Shown piece after piece: positions 21,721 through 30,685 of a stretch of 64,000 nt of DNA. The notes beneath the pieces were generated by a model that was not told where the DNA came from, searched no databases, and worked only from the letters and a program-made list of their open reading frames with translations. The stretch covers positions 244,868,419 through 244,932,418 of the forward strand of contig CM077643.1 of NCBI GenBank assembly GCA_039707465.1. The letters are read 5' to 3'. The position numbers were made by a program, and so were the translations under genes. Position 1 is the stretch's first letter; each line of letters starts with the position of its first letter. The stretch comes from Rhabdophis nuchalis. Lineage: Eukaryota > Chordata > Lepidosauria > Squamata > Natricidae.

Positions 21721-22070
21721 TGTTAGATTCTCAGAAAGGGTTGAGAATAGAGGGAGTCCAAGCCAGGTTTGCTCAAAACAACAGCCTTTTATTTTAGGCA
21801 GATTAAACGAACAGCAAGAACAAGTACAAGAAAATAGGCGGTAGACAGGGGCTCCCGCGCTTTGACAGCTCTTTATATTGGAGCTGTCAAAGGGGAAAGC
21901 CAATCAGGCTGCGGCAAGAGCCGGCTTCCCGCCAGGCGCGCCTCAGCCAATCAGGCGCGTCTGTCGGACAGCCCACTTGCTACAGCCTGTCTCCATGGCT
22001 TCTCGGAGGCAGCCTGGAAGACCTGCAGCCGGTCGTAACTCGAGACCGGTCGCAGGTCGAGGATATAACA
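21721..22070 (-). repeat. 3' LTR of Gypsy element
   Basis: 350 bp, TGTTATATCC...GAATCTAACA in element sense, so TG...CA ends. A TATAAAG box (plus-strand 21871-21877) sits between the arms of a 10-bp inverted repeat (TTTGACAGCT / AGCTGTCAAA). A polyadenylation signal AATAAA is at 21788-21793. It differs from the right LTR only at 21868 (G versus T at 26168). Confidence 0.95.
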
Positions 22071-24115
22071 CCCCTTTCCCCCCTCGGTCTGCGCATGCTC
22101 GAAGAACTGTCTGTTCTGAGGAACGAGCATGCGTAGTCTGTCAAGTAGGCGGGGCGGCGCCGGGAACGCCCAGACCGTCTCAGTTGTTGTTGAGGAGCCG
22201 ACGAGGTAGGTTGCCCCTGTGTGAGCTCCTCCCTTCGGGGAGTGGAGCTCCAGGTTGTGACGTCATCGGGGCCTACTCGCAGAGGCGGAGCCTTCTGGCC
22301 TGGTAAGTCGGGGCGAGGGGGCGCGGCGCCCGGAGCATAGTTTGTTGGATGCTGGTTGGTTGCGGCGTTGCAGGGCGGGTCCTTAGGCGCAAGGGCCCGC
22401 ACGTCCCCATCGGCTTGAGATAGTTGTTGAAGCGTATGCCGGAAGGCGGCGTCCAGGTCAGGCGGGCCTGAGAAAGCGAAGGCCCGGAGCGGTTTCTCGG
22501 AGAACGAGTTGACAGGCCCAACCGGGGCAACGGGGCAGGGCGGATCCGGCGCTGGGTCCGCAGGTGTAGGTAGGCGGCGCCTTAGCTGATCCAAGTGGCG
22601 CCGCCACTCGGACCCGTCCGGGAGGCTGACCCTAAAAGAGCAGGGACCCGTTAGCTCGGTTACACTGGCCGGAACCCACTTAGTGTCCCCTGCATAGTGA
22701 CGGGCGTACACGGGGTCCCCGGGCTGGAAAAGGCGGGGAGGCGGAACCCCCAGGTTACAAGGCTGCACGTCGTTGTATGCCGGGTGCAGCCTGTCCAAGG
22801 TGGTCCGCAGGCGGCGACCCATCAAGAGCTCGGCGGGGCTTTTCCGTGTGGCTGGGCAAGGGGTGGAATGCTGACCTAACAGGTAAGGAGCCACCCGTGC
22901 GGGCCAGTCCCCTTTGGTCATCCGTCCCAGAGCCTCCTTGGCCGAGCGGACGGCCCTCTCCGCCCGACCATTGGAGGCCGGATGATAAGGGGCCACTGGC
23001 GCATGGCGGATCCCTTGCGAGGCCAGGAACTCCTGAAAGGTGGCGGACTGGAACTGGGGCCCGTTGTCGGACACCACGATGTCCGGCAACCCGTGCGTCG
23101 CGAAGAGGCGGCGCAAGGCCCTGACCATACTCTCGGCTGTAGTGGAAGCCATCAAGATGACCTCCACCCAGCGGGAGTAGGCGTCCACGACTACCAGGAA
23201 GGTCTGGCCTCGGAAAGGGCCGGCGAAGTCTATGTGGAGCCTGGACCAAGGGCTCCGGGGCAAGTCCCACTCCCTGGGCGGGGCGACCGGAGGGGCGGGG
23301 CGGGTGGACTGGCAAGGGACACAACCCCCGACCCAGGCAGCCACCTTCGCATCCATGCCTGGCCACCACACATAGCTGCGGGCGAGCGCCTTCATCCGAG
23401 CTATGCCGGGGTGGTCGGCGTGGAGTGTCCGGAGCACCTGGTGACGGAGAGGGGGGGGAACGATGACCCGATCCCCCCAGCACAAGCAGCCACTGTGGAG
23501 CGAAAGCTTCAGCTGGCGTGTCTTGTACGGCCGAAATTCGTCGGCCAAGTTGCCCTGAGGCCACCCTCGCAGGACCCAGGTAGAGACCTGGGACAGGACA
23601 GGGTCAGCCCTCGTTCGGGCGGCGACGTCCGAGGACGTCAAAGGCAGGCCTGAGTCTGCCACAGACAAGACGGACAGCGCCGGCACCGGCTCCTCGTCCG
23701 CCTTGGGGAGGGGGCACCGGCTCAGGGCATCAGCGTGCCCGAGCTGCTTGCCAGGACGGTAGTACAGCGTATAACTATACGCTGCCAGGAACTCCGTCCA
23801 TCTGGTCATCCTGGGGGAGAGGATGGGGGGGGTCGGACGGTCACCGGCCAATAGCCCAAGGAGAGGCTTATGGTCTGTGAAGACAGCAAAAGTCCGACCA
23901 TACAGGTATTGGTGGAACTTTTTGATGCCGGACACCATAGCCAGAGCCTCCTTGTCAATCTGGCTATAGTTTCTCTCGGTGGGAGACATTGTCTGGGACC
24001 AAAAAGCAATGGGGGCTTCCGAGCCATCTGGGAAGGAATGGCTCAGGACGGCCCCCAGGCCGAAGGGGGAGGCATCGCACGCTAACATCAAGGGCAGCCT
24101 GTCATCGTATTGCAC
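21980..24115 (-). CDS. Gypsy pol, RNase H-integrase part
   Basis: Open for 711 codons. RNase H is at the N-terminus: LACDASPFGLGAVLSH with the first Asp, IDKEALAMV with Glu, FTDHKPL and HADALSR with further Asp. The integrase follows, with an HHCC zinc-binding region (HADHPG ... CVPCQ), then the DDE core (HIDFAGPF, VVSDNGPQF, NGRAERAV). A chromodomain-free C-terminal part then includes LFQPGDPVYAR. Together they would degrade template RNA and join cDNA to the genome. The frame is shifted relative to the RT part, with the break near 24172. The last ~30 codons run into the 3' LTR. Confidence 0.92.
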   Translation of the reverse strand: MQYDDRLPLMLACDASPFGLGAVLSHSFPDGSEAPIAFWSQTMSPTERNYSQIDKEALAMVSGIKKFHQYLYGRTFAVFTDHKPLLGLLAGDRPTPPILSPRMTRWTEFLAAYSYTLYYRPGKQLGHADALSRCPLPKADEEPVPALSVLSVADSGLPLTSSDVAARTRADPVLSQVSTWVLRGWPQGNLADEFRPYKTRQLKLSLHSGCLCWGDRVIVPPPLRHQVLRTLHADHPGIARMKALARSYVWWPGMDAKVAAWVGGCVPCQSTRPAPPVAPPREWDLPRSPWSRLHIDFAGPFRGQTFLVVVDAYSRWVEVILMASTTAESMVRALRRLFATHGLPDIVVSDNGPQFQSATFQEFLASQGIRHAPVAPYHPASNGRAERAVRSAKEALGRMTKGDWPARVAPYLLGQHSTPCPATRKSPAELLMGRRLRTTLDRLHPAYNDVQPCNLGVPPPRLFQPGDPVYARHYAGDTKWVPASVTELTGPCSFRVSLPDGSEWRRHLDQLRRRLPTPADPAPDPPCPVAPVGPVNSFSEKPLRAFAFSGPPDLDAAFRHTLQQLSQADGDVRALAPKDPPCNAATNQHPTNYAPGAAPPRPDLPGQKAPPLRVGPDDVTTWSSTPRREELTQGQPTSSAPQQQLRRSGRSRRRPAYLTDYACSFLRTDSSSSMRRPRGERGVISSTCDRSRVTTGCRSSRLPPRSHGDRL
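22071..22083 (-). promoter_or_regulatory. Polypurine tract
   Basis: In element sense this is GGGGGGAAAGGGG, directly before the 3' LTR, as required for priming plus-strand DNA synthesis. Confidence 0.85.
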
Positions 24116-25061
24116 AAGGACAGCCTCTGACGTCAGCGTGGCTTTGACAGCCGCGAACGCATGCGCGGCTGCCCCAGCACCAGGCCGCAGATCGATCGAG
24201 CAATCGATGAAGCAGCTCGGCTAGCGTTGCCTTGTGGGGAAGAAAAGGCGCGTAGAAATTTAAGAGGCCGAGGAACGCCTGCAGTTCCATCTTGGAGGCA
24301 GGCGTAGGGGCGTTCCTAATGGCCTCGACCTTCTTAGGGGTGGGGTGGATGCCCCGGGCATCGATCAAGAAGCCCAGGAACTCCACCTCCGGCACGGCAA
24401 AAACGCATTTGCTGCGCTTTAATTTCAAACCCGCGCCCCTGAAAATGCTGAGGACCTTCCTTAGTACTTCGGCGAGTTCTGAGATGCTGGAAGCAGCTAT
24501 CAGAACGTCGTCAAAATACGGGACCACGCCTGGGAGCCCGTGGAGCAAACGTTCCATGAGGCTCTGGAAGATCCCCGGGGCGACGGACACACCGAATTGG
24601 AGTCTGCGACAACGGAAAGCCCCCCGGTGGGTGACGATGGTCTGCGCCTCCGCAGCCGCCTCGTCCACCGGGAGCTGTTGATAGGCCTGGGCCATATCCA
24701 GCTTCGCAAAAATGCGGCCTTGCCCCAGGGAATGGAGCAGGTCCTGCACGACTGGGACTGGATATGGGTTCGCCTGGAGCCCACGGTTGATGGTCGACTT
24801 ATAGTCGGCGCAGATCCGCACCGACCCGTCGGGCTTGATGGGGACCACTATGGGGGTCTCCCATCTCGCCTGGTCAACGGGCTCGAGCACGCCCTGCGCC
24901 ACCAGCCGGTCAAGTTCGGCATCGACCTTGGGCTTCAGGGCGAGCGGCAGCCTGCGGGCCTTGAGCCTAATGGGTGCAACCTGAGGGTCAAGGTTCAAGG
25001 AGACAGGGGTGCCCACGTAGGAGCCAAGCCGACCGTCTAGCACGTCGGCGAACTCCTCCAA
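24102..25061 (-). pseudogene. Gypsy pol, reverse transcriptase part, N-terminally cut and frame-broken
   Basis: It starts at the EEFADVLDG block that precedes RT domains and continues with TPIVVPIKPDGSVRICADY, AKLDMAQAYQQLPV (motif A Asp), QFGVSVAPGIFQ and the YFDD catalytic motif at plus-strand 24507-24518. It ends in the thumb/connection region (AFLGLLNFYAPFLP). After AAWCWG the frame departs from the expected sequence, and RNase H continues in another frame from about 24175. A one-base change in the run of C at 24172-24175 would explain this. There is no credible ATG: the upstream part of pol is replaced by THUMPD1-derived sequence. Confidence 0.9.
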
Positions 25062-25065
25062 AACA

Positions 25066-25300
25066 CATGTTGCAAGTGATGAGGATGCCGCACATGCCGG
25101 CCTCCAGCTGGCGCCGCCCGTCCTCCGCCGCTTTCCCCATGGCTGCCGTGGAGACGCCGCCGGTGGCAGCGCCGGCCTCGGCCTCTCGCAAGCGGCGGCC
25201 GCCCAAAGGGCAGTACGCGCAGGCGGCCAAGCGGCCCCGGCCGGGTGGGCGGCGCCAGCTGGAGGCCGGCATGTGCGGCATCCTCATCACTTGCAACATG
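25066..25300. repeat. 54-bp perfect inverted repeat at the capture junction
   Basis: Bases 25066-25119 are the exact reverse complement of 25247-25300. The right arm is normal THUMPD1 coding sequence. The left arm is the same segment inverted and joined to pol. The 127-bp spacer holds the short 5' leader and the THUMPD1 start codon. Confidence 0.97.
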
Positions 25301-26002
25301 AACGAGCGCAAGTGCGTGGCCGAAGCCTACAGCCTGCTGGGCGAGTACTGAGAGCAGCTCTACGGGCCCGAGCAGTTTGCAGAGCGAGAGGAGGACAGGC
25401 TCTCTGGGAATGAGGAGGAGGAGGAAGAGGAGGAAGATGATGCCGAAGCAGCTTTGAAAAAAGAAGTGGATCAGATCCGTACTTCCACGGAACAGAAGCA
25501 GCGTCGGTTCCAGTCGGTGGAGAGCGGAGCTAACAACGTGGTTTTCATTCGAACGCTGGGTGTTGAACCTGAGAAGTTGGTCCACCACATTCTAAAGGAC
25601 ATGCATGCCACCAAGAAGAAGAAAACCAGGGTCATCTTGCGCATGCTGCCCGTGTCGGGCACCTGCAAGGCCTTCCTCGAAGACATGAAGCGGTATGCAG
25701 AGACCTTTTTCGAACCCTGGTTCAAAAGCCCCCAGAAGGGCACTTTCCAGATCGTTTACAAGGCGCGAAATAACAGCCACCTCAGCAGGGAAGAAGTCAT
25801 AAAAGAGCTGGCAGGCGTCGTGGGCCACCTCAACCCCGAAAACAAGGTCGACCTGAGCAACCCCGAATACACCATCGTGGTGGAGATCATCAGGAACATC
25901 TGCTGCTTGAGTGTGGTTAAGGACTACGTTCTCTTCCGGAAGTACAACCTTCAGGAGGTGGTGAAAAGCAAAGCCGAGGGGCAGCCCGAGGCTCCTAAAG
26001 CA
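25120..26002 (+). pseudogene. THUMPD1: THUMPD1 retrocopy (processed, captured in Gypsy element)
   Basis: THUMPD1 is the THUMP-domain tRNA-binding adaptor that works with NAT10 in ac4C formation on tRNA-Ser and tRNA-Leu. ATG is at 25139, after about 19 bases of likely 5' UTR. The copy has the basic N-terminus, ILITCNMNERKCVAEAYSLL, an acidic Glu/Asp stretch (about 25408-25446), and the THUMP region with GANNVVFIRTLG, KKKKTRVILRMLP, GTCKAFLEDMK, FQIVYKARNNSH and CCLSVVKDYVLFRKYNLQE. It runs without introns, so it came from spliced mRNA. It stops before the low-complexity C-terminal tail of the family. One nonsense codon, TGA at 25349-25351 (codon 71, a Gly position in the human protein as I recall it), interrupts an otherwise open frame that runs to 26026. 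The strand is opposite to the host retrotransposon. Confidence 0.93.
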
Positions 26003-26020
26003 TCCCACCTTTGTCGCCAG
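26003..26020 (-). promoter_or_regulatory. Candidate primer-binding site / leader remnant
   Basis: In element sense, CTGGCGACAAAGGTGGGA directly follows the 5' LTR. Its position and TGGCGAC start fit a tRNA primer-binding site. It appears to be all that is left of the original leader before the THUMPD1 insert. Confidence 0.5.
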
Positions 26021-26370
26021 TGTTAGATTCTCAGAAAGGGTTGAGAATAGAGGGAGTCCAAGCCAGGTTTGCTCAAAACAACAGCCTTTTATTTTAGGCA
26101 GATTAAACGAACAGCAAGAACAAGTACAAGAAAATAGGCGGTAGACAGGGGCTCCCGCGCTTTGACATCTCTTTATATTGGAGCTGTCAAAGGGGAAAGC
26201 CAATCAGGCTGCGGCAAGAGCCGGCTTCCCGCCAGGCGCGCCTCAGCCAATCAGGCGCGTCTGTCGGACAGCCCACTTGCTACAGCCTGTCTCCATGGCT
26301 TCTCGGAGGCAGCCTGGAAGACCTGCAGCCGGTCGTAACTCGAGACCGGTCGCAGGTCGAGGATATAACA
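26021..26370 (-). repeat. 5' LTR of Gypsy element
   Basis: 350 bp, identical to the left LTR except at 26168, where T breaks one base pair of the inverted repeat beside the TATA box. It is followed by the ACAAA target duplication at 26371-26375. Confidence 0.95.
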
Positions 26371-26439
26371 ACAAACACACAAAACACACACATACATGCA
26401 ACATGGAAAAAAACCTGACGGTTCTGAGAAAATGCTAGA

Positions 26440-26473
26440 ATGTATGTGTGTGTATGTGTGTGTGTGTGTGTAA
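26440..26473. repeat. (GT)n microsatellite
   Basis: TGTGTGTATGTGTGTGTG-type run. Confidence 0.9.
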
Positions 26474-26479
26474 ATCAGT

Positions 26480-27093
26480 CAATGTATTTTCAGATATACC
26501 AATCCATATTAAAAGTGGAAACTATGTGCTTCAGATCTGGTCCTAAGATACCAGAAAACGGTACCTTCAATTTCTTTAAAGAAAATATGAATAAGAAGCT
26601 GAAACTGAACATTATCTTTAACTTGATCAAGGACATAAATGTAAATTTTTTGCTGAAGGTGAGAATTCATATCAACAAACACTCACAGTGAGAAAAGCAT
26701 TGAAGAGATAAATAGAATTTATCTGACAGTGCAAGTTCCAACTGAAATCTAAAATGATGCCGCGAACAATGTTAAACAAGATTTTTGTGACTCCTGTTGC
26801 CTTTATAATCTGTCTAGTCTTTTGAAAAGGTCCCCCATATAAATGTTTAGCCCAGCTGTCTAGCAAGATTAAGAGCTTTCTGCCATGTTCCCGTGACAGA
26901 CCCAGAGAGGCTTTTCACAGAGCAAACTTCATGGGTTGCCATGAAATTGTAAGAGCAACTAAGCCCCTTCCCAACAGCCACTGGGAACATTTTTGCCATC
27001 CCTTTAAAGAGAGCAAAGAAGAGGTAGAAACTGAGTTTTCCAGATATATTCCATTGAATTCCATCAAGGTTATGTGATAGCAGTCTTGCCCAA
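26480..27093. other. AT-rich unassigned sequence
   Basis: No gene recognised. The 83-aa and 64-aa ORFs here have no family features. Confidence 0.3.
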
Positions 27094-27101
27094 CCTAATA
27101 C

Positions 27102-27296
27102 CAAGGGTGAAATCAAGCTACCTTTGCTACAAATGTGTGTGTGTGTGCACACTCTCTTTGTTCGTAAGGGCCACCTCCATGCATGTGCAGGACCTTTTGC
27201 GCCTGCGCAGAGCATCAAAAACAGCACGTGATGATGCCCAGGCGGGTGGACAGAGCCTCTCCTGAACCAGATAGAACCGGCTGAATTGCACCACTG
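27102..27296. mobile_element. hAT-type MITE, family A, perfect 8-bp TSD
   Basis: It starts CAAGGGTGAAATCAAGC and ends GAATTGCACCACTG. CCTAATAC is perfectly repeated at 27094-27101 and 27297-27304. A (GT)n patch lies inside. Confidence 0.9.
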
Positions 27297-27639
27297 CCTA
27301 ATACCCTTCCATAATTCACAGTTCAGCATGGCCTTGAAGTCTAATCCTTCTGGAGTCTACTAGGATGTGGGAAAGCAGACCCAGGATGTCACAATTCTGT
27401 GGCCCTGTTGACAAACTACCATATTACAAATTACCATTTATATTTTGAAAGTTCACATTTTAATTTTCAGAAGAGTGAGGTCTTAAAGTATTCGTTTTTA
27501 TCATACTTTGAGCTAGTTTGCATACCAGCAAAATTGAAAGTTGAGCAATTTTTATGCAAATCTTGCTAGAACAGAATTAAATAGCGAATGATATATACAT
27601 ATATGACTTTTAAGGTAATTTAATTCAACCATTCAAATG

Positions 27640-28215
27640 GCAGCTGGCATAAAGTTGTAGTGGGAGGTTTAGAATAAGTCTGGGTTCCAGTCTACCCTGC
27701 AATGAAGCTCTTTGAAGGACATTAGCTTTTAATTTTGTTTTTAACTGGATTGCTGTGAGGATGAAATAGGATAATGATACTCTGAATCCCTTAGAACAGG
27801 GATGTCAAACTCAAGGCCTGGGGACTGGATCCGGCCCACAGGGTGCTTAGATCTGGCCTGTGGGGCCACCCTGGAAACAGCAAAAGACTGCCCCACAGTG
27901 CCTCTGCCAGTGAAAATGAACCTCAGGAGGGCTGCATGTGGCCCTCTTGGGCTTGGTTTTCACTGGCAGAGGGTTGCAAGAGGTCGTCGCAGTCGAAATG
28001 GAGCTTGGGAGTCCATTTTTACTGGCAGAGTGCTTGGGCGACCATAGGCCCCACCCCTGACACAAGGGATGTTGTGCTGCCCATGCTCACCCTGGCCACA
28101 TCCACCCCTGCCCCCCGAAGATCAAACACAACCCTGATGTGGTGCTCAATGAAATCAAGTTTGACACCCCTGCCTTAGAAGGATGGTATAGAAATGTCAT
28201 AGATAAATAAATAAC
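27640..28215 (+). mobile_element. Degenerate tRNA-derived SINE, split by a MITE
   Basis: AGTCTGGGTTCCAGTCTACC resembles a B-box region. The later GGATTGCTGTGAGGATGAAA and the AAATAAATAAATAA tail are typical of squamate SINE bodies and tails. The tail part resumes after the MITE at 27797-28172. Confidence 0.55.
27797..28172. mobile_element. hAT-type MITE, family B, 376 bp, perfect TSD
   Basis: It starts CAGGGATGTCAAACTCAAGG and ends CAAGTTTGACACCCCTG. CCTTAGAA is perfectly repeated at 27789-27796 and 28173-28180. It is the longest copy of this family in the window and has no coding capacity. Confidence 0.92.
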
Positions 28216-28690
28216 AGAACGTTCATATACAAGATTTACTACAGAGCACTTGTTTCATTTATTTATGGCATGTCTAAGGTAGACTGTGTCAAGTCTGAGT
28301 TCAGAATTAAGTAACAGTACAGAGGTAACTTTGAAAATCTCCAAATCTGTGGCTTTTCCTCTTCTTCCTTAACAATCGCTTTGCTGCAGTTGAAGTTCAT
28401 TTCTTTCTGTCTTGCTTCTAATGCTATCAGTAAAACTGACTAAACAGTCTCTTCTGTCCTCATATGAACATTAATTGGAAAGGCTATCTTGATTTCCTGT
28501 AATCTCCTCTCACTCCTGATCTTAAAGTAATTATATAGGTGTCAGACATTGCCAGATTCTTATTTGACCATTCACTGCAAAGCATTTAATTCTTAGAACA
28601 TCTTTCTTATTTTTGAAAATTGAGAGATGAGTGTAAAATTTGTATATAAAGTGTGTGCATGTGTGATATGAATATGTGTGGGTGTGCGTA
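28216..28690. other. Unassigned sequence
   Basis: Nothing recognised. Confidence 0.3.
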
Positions 28691-28762
28691 TGACACACAC
28701 ACACACACATGAGAGAGAGAAGGAGGGAGGGAGGGAGGGAGGGAGGGAGGGAGGGAGGGAGA
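28691..28762. repeat. (AC)n plus (GGGA)n microsatellites
   Basis: An AC run is followed by GAGA units and a pure GGGA run. Confidence 0.95.
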
Positions 28763-29470
28763 TTTGGGGAGTATAGTAGGTGGTTGCAGCTGATATTTTC
28801 TTCTCTCCTTTTTTGAGAGACAGCTTGTGCTTTTCTTTTAATAAGTTGTAGTAAGGCTACACAAAGCTACATTTCTGAACTGTGGCCATGAAAACGGCAA
28901 ATGTTCAGACACCATCAAGCTTGACTGAAGAGTGTCTTTGCCTTTAGAACCTGATCAGACTTCTCATTTCACAGTGTGTAACAAGGAAATCTGGTTAGTA
29001 TATTGTACTGCTGTTTCATCGATATGTTCTCTGAATTGGAAAATGTGGTATACTGTAACTCTGTCCATAGAAGGAATTGATGTCTGTTTTCTTTGGCTCA
29101 ATGCATATTTTCAAACATCAAGAACATGTCTATTTTCCAGTTGCTTCCATGCTTATTGTCCGTATGTAATGCTGCTGAAAGTGTCGCTCACCTTGCACTG
29201 CTGGAAAAAAAGGCCTATACTAAATGCTAAAATGATACAATATTTGTAAGAAAAATCTGCTCTAATTTACCTTATTAGATCCAGTTATTATGGTTTCATT
29301 GCATAGCGTGTTTTGTATCTGGAAGCAGATAACAAACTACAAAATATCTAGGTACCCTGTCAAGTATGAATGGTATAGTTGTATTTCAAACACATTGCCT
29401 CCTGTCCAAAATTGAAATCGGTGTAGCTAATCATATCATAGTAGTAATCAGTAATTATAACCTTCAATTT
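28763..29470. other. Unassigned sequence
   Basis: A 105-aa ORF (28932-29249) is open but has no features I can link to a family and uses no recognisable splice context. I do not call a gene. Confidence 0.3.
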
Positions 29471-29479
29471 GCATTTATT

Positions 29480-29617
29480 TCATACCTGATTGTAATCTTA
29501 CCTTGAGGTAAGAAGGACAGCTCGAAAATTTTATAACAAATAAATAAATAAATAAATAAATACATACATACATACATACATACATACATACATACATACA
29601 TACATACATACATAAAA
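29480..29617 (+). repeat. SINE-like 3' tail with (AAAT)n(ACAT)n
   Basis: TACCTTGAGGTAAGAAGGAC and following bases resemble the 3' end of squamate SINEs. AAAT units follow, then about 14 ACAT units (29563-29617). Confidence 0.6.
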
Positions 29618-30680
29618 TAAATCTGATTTATAAAATTTCTTGAGGTAATCTTCAGTTTTGTACACAGTAACGTTATTCACATATCATGCTAATCCATTAT
29701 ATAGCATGCTTGATTTTGGCATAAAATATTATGCAAGCCCAGTCATTGTGGGTTGTAAACAATTGTTTATAGTTAGGTGTAATGCATAAATGCAGGGATT
29801 ATGGATTATTTAACAAATCATGACTAAAACAAGCTATGTACTCAATGCAATATGTTTGGACAAAGCCAACCTGCCTTTAAAAGTTTTCCAGCTTTGAATT
29901 TGAAGAGGGAGCTGCAAAAGGGAAGAAAAGGCAATAAGAACATCAACCGTAGCCTAGTGAAAACTCTGTAGAAGATTATGGAACATCTGTTTGTGCAAAT
30001 CTATTATGGCATCTGCTTTACTCTGAATATATAATGAACCGATCATTCTTAATTTCATACTGTGAAACTCTGCAAAAACACGGAGATGTGTTTGAAAGCT
30101 TGGAAGTCAAGGAAATTTGTGGAAGAACACTAGCCCCAATGTCAGTGGCATTTCTGGGGTTAATGTCTCTCGAATATACGATTTCCAATAAATTACTGTT
30201 CCTGTATACTATTCACACTCAATTTCATTCTTTCAAGGTTTCAGTAATAGAATCAGCCAGGCAATTGCTGCACTGAAGTTTCCTTTGAATCTGAAATTGT
30301 ATAATTGAACTATTGAACTGATGTCCACCTCTTGGTTTTCTTGCTGGTCAGAATCCAGGAGAGTTGTTTTGATGACTTTTATTTTGTAAAGCTTTCCCTG
30401 CTACCTCTTTAATTGTATGTGCTGATCTGTATTATATGTGTTCTCTTCCTGCCCAGAAATGCTTTAGAACCACAAAGGAGCTGGTTTCCTTTTGAGGGTA
30501 GCATTTCTCATTTACAGAGCTGTTTTCATTGAAACTTTTCTAAAGGTTTGATACAACCAGCAAATCTCACATTATCACCTCTTTGTAGCTACAGTTTCTT
30601 TGGAGGTGATGGCAGGAAGGAGCATTAATTTTCCTCTGTGTCTTTATTATTGTGCCTTCACTAAGCAAAGAGAAGCCTGT
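29618..30680. other. Unassigned sequence
   Basis: AT-rich, unique-looking. The 80-aa ORF at 30034-30276 has no recognisable features. Confidence 0.3.
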
Positions 30681-30685
30681 GAGAT

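Larger units (their letters stand above)
21721..26370 (-). mobile_element. Ty3/Gypsy LTR retrotransposon carrying a captured THUMPD1 cDNA
   Basis: A complete LTR-to-LTR insertion of 4650 bp, transcribed leftwards. Order in element sense: 5' LTR (26370-26021), about 18 bases of leader with a possible primer-binding site, antisense THUMPD1 (about 26002-25120), a 54-bp sense THUMPD1 piece (25119-25066), pol from the start of RT through RNase H and integrase (about 25061-22080), a polypurine tract, and the 3' LTR (22070-21721). Gag, protease and the region upstream of RT are absent. The LTRs match at 349 of 350 positions and 5-bp duplications flank the whole, so it inserted as one unit, recently. 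Mobilisation must have used proteins supplied by another element. Confidence 0.93.

Noticed and set aside
25120..26026. THUMPD1 as the native host gene
   Set aside because: It has no introns, lacks the C-terminal tail, has a nonsense codon and lies between LTRs joined to pol sequence.
26440..26691. 83-codon ORF starting in a GT run
   Set aside because: Starts in a microsatellite and shows no family features.
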